Assembly (NCBI RefSeq): GCF_001591665.1
Contig: NZ_BCVI01000021.1
Span: 124,001-188,000, forward strand
Length of the DNA stretch: 64,000 nt
From: Neobacillus soli NBRC 102451
GTDB lineage: Bacteria > Bacillota > Bacilli > Bacillales > Cytobacillaceae
Reading direction: 5' to 3'
Part shown: positions 63,426 through 64,000 of the stretch, in pieces
How the letters are laid out: each line of letters begins with the position of its first letter
How positions within the stretch are numbered: the first letter of the stretch is position 1
Made by a program: the position numbers and the translations under genes
Notes under the pieces: model-generated
What the model was told of the DNA's origin: nothing
What the model saw: the letters and a program-made list of their open reading frames with translations, nothing else
Database searches by the model: none

Positions 63426-63466
63426 TAAAGTACATATAACAATGATTTAGCTAGGGGGCTCTAGAG

Positions 63467-64000
63467 ATGAGTTTGCAAGCACAGATTATCAAAGACTTAA
63501 ATGTAAATCCAGATATTCAACCGAAAGAGGAGATTCGTAAGCGAATAGACTTTTTGAAAAATTATTTGGTAAAAACGAAAGCAAAGGGCTATGTGTTAGG
63601 GATCAGCGGCGGTCAGGATTCAACGCTTGCGGGAAGACTCGCGCAGCTGGCGGTGGAGGAGCTGCGCAGCGAAGGAACAAATGCTTTGTTTATTGCCGTT
63701 CGTCTCCCCTATGGCGTTCAGCAGGATGAGGATGATGCCATGCTGTCTCTATCCTTTATCCGGGCCGATCGCGAGACCGCCTTTAACATCAAAGCTGCTG
63801 TTGATGAGGTACAAAAGGAATATGACGCAAGCTATGAATGCGGTTCATTAAGTGATTATCAAAAAGGAAACGTCAAGGCGAGGCTGAGGATGATTGCTCA
63901 GTATGCTATCGGCGGCATGGAAGGGCTGCTTGTGATTGGAACGGATCATGCCGCAGAAGCAGTGACAGGCTTCTATACAAAGTATGGCGATGGCGGAGCG
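63467..64000 (+). CDS. nadE: NAD synthetase, 5' part
   Basis: 178 codons before the window edge. It begins [20 protein letters not shown] as the ammonia-dependent Bacillus enzyme does; ATP-pyrophosphatase P-loop [18 protein letters not shown] at ~46, [10 protein letters not shown], and ALR-like [14 protein letters not shown] near the edge. Makes NAD from deamido-NAD and ammonia. ATG 63467 after AGGGGGC. The C-terminus is outside the window. Confidence 0.95.
   Translation, partial: MSLQAQIIKDLNVNPDIQPKEEIRKRIDFLKNYLVKTKAKGYVLGISGGQDSTLAGRLAQLAVEELRSEGTNALFIAVRLPYGVQQDEDDAMLSLSFIRADRETAFNIKAAVDEVQKEYDASYECGSLSDYQKGNVKARLRMIAQYAIGGMEGLLVIGTDHAAEAVTGFYTKYGDGGA

Noticed and set aside
63627-63851. 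74-codon ORF at the window end
   Set aside because: Out-of-frame shadow of nadE, which is open from 63467 to the edge.

Overview
The window is low-GC Gram-positive DNA from a spore-forming member of the Bacillaceae, most like Bacillus or Neobacillus. Evidence: AGGAGG-type ribosome binding sites and frequent TTG/GTG starts; crh, hprK, cggR, sigL, CtsR and LexA-type sites; a CotF-family spore coat gene; and gene order that follows Bacillus subtilis over long stretches (from memory of that genome: csbA-uvrB-uvrA-yvlABD-hprK-lgt-yvoD-ppaX-yvoF-his-yvcD-trxB-yvcI-rapZ-yvcK-whiA-crh-clpP, then sigL, cggR-gapA-pgk-tpiA-gpmI-eno, then secG-est-rnr-smpB-ssrA). I cannot name the species.

Layout. 0-6 kb: envelope and lipid genes (DedA end, glycosyltransferase, PAP2 phosphatase), ctaG, and a bd-type quinol oxidase operon cydA-cydB-cydS. 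The 33-residue CydS is present, and a very short membrane ORF with a possible AUU start precedes cydA. 6-9.8 kb: metal resistance, with an ArsR/CadC repressor and its two palindromic operators, a CadA-type P-ATPase and a CzcD-type exporter. The CadA gene carries an in-frame UGA exactly where the first Cys of its N-terminal CxxC should be. 9.8-21.4 kb: csbA, uvrBA with a LexA box, the yvl membrane genes, and hprK-lgt-yvoD-ppaX-yvoF. 21.8-28.6 kb: the complete histidine operon hisZGDBHAFI, split by a 52-bp tandem repeat between hisD and hisB. 28.7-36.6 kb: yvcD, trxB, Nudix-rapZ-yvcK-whiA-crh, and clpP on the minus strand. 36.8-45.8 kb: tRNA-Arg, sigL, glutaredoxin and the glycolytic operon. 46-51 kb: secG, esterase, rnr, smpB and ssrA. 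51.5-64 kb: looser accessory genes (DUF421, YmaF, CotF, two polysaccharide deacetylases, DUF2085, AI-2E permease, a second CDF transporter, DUF3231, acyl-CoA thioesterase, a beta-lactamase-fold lipoprotein and the start of nadE).

The most striking feature is ssrA (tmRNA). Its T-loop is interrupted by a 282-nt segment with group I intron core signals. A LAGLIDADG homing endonuclease gene lies just outside the RNA gene, on the opposite strand, and the encoded 3' end reads CTA instead of CCA. The other notable layer is repeats: two arrays of a 21-bp TTGGCGGAA unit, two unrelated tandem repeats that share a 52-bp period, two copies of a ~145-bp TTGTCTAGCTCCAGCG element, one ~143-bp element with terminal inverted repeats, and a short GGTGTCAGGCACC palindrome.

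How the genes work together: HprK and Crh control carbon catabolite regulation, CggR gates lower glycolysis, and RapZ and YvcK sit at the carbon/envelope interface. SmpB, tmRNA, RNase R and ClpP together form the ribosome-rescue and degradation machinery.
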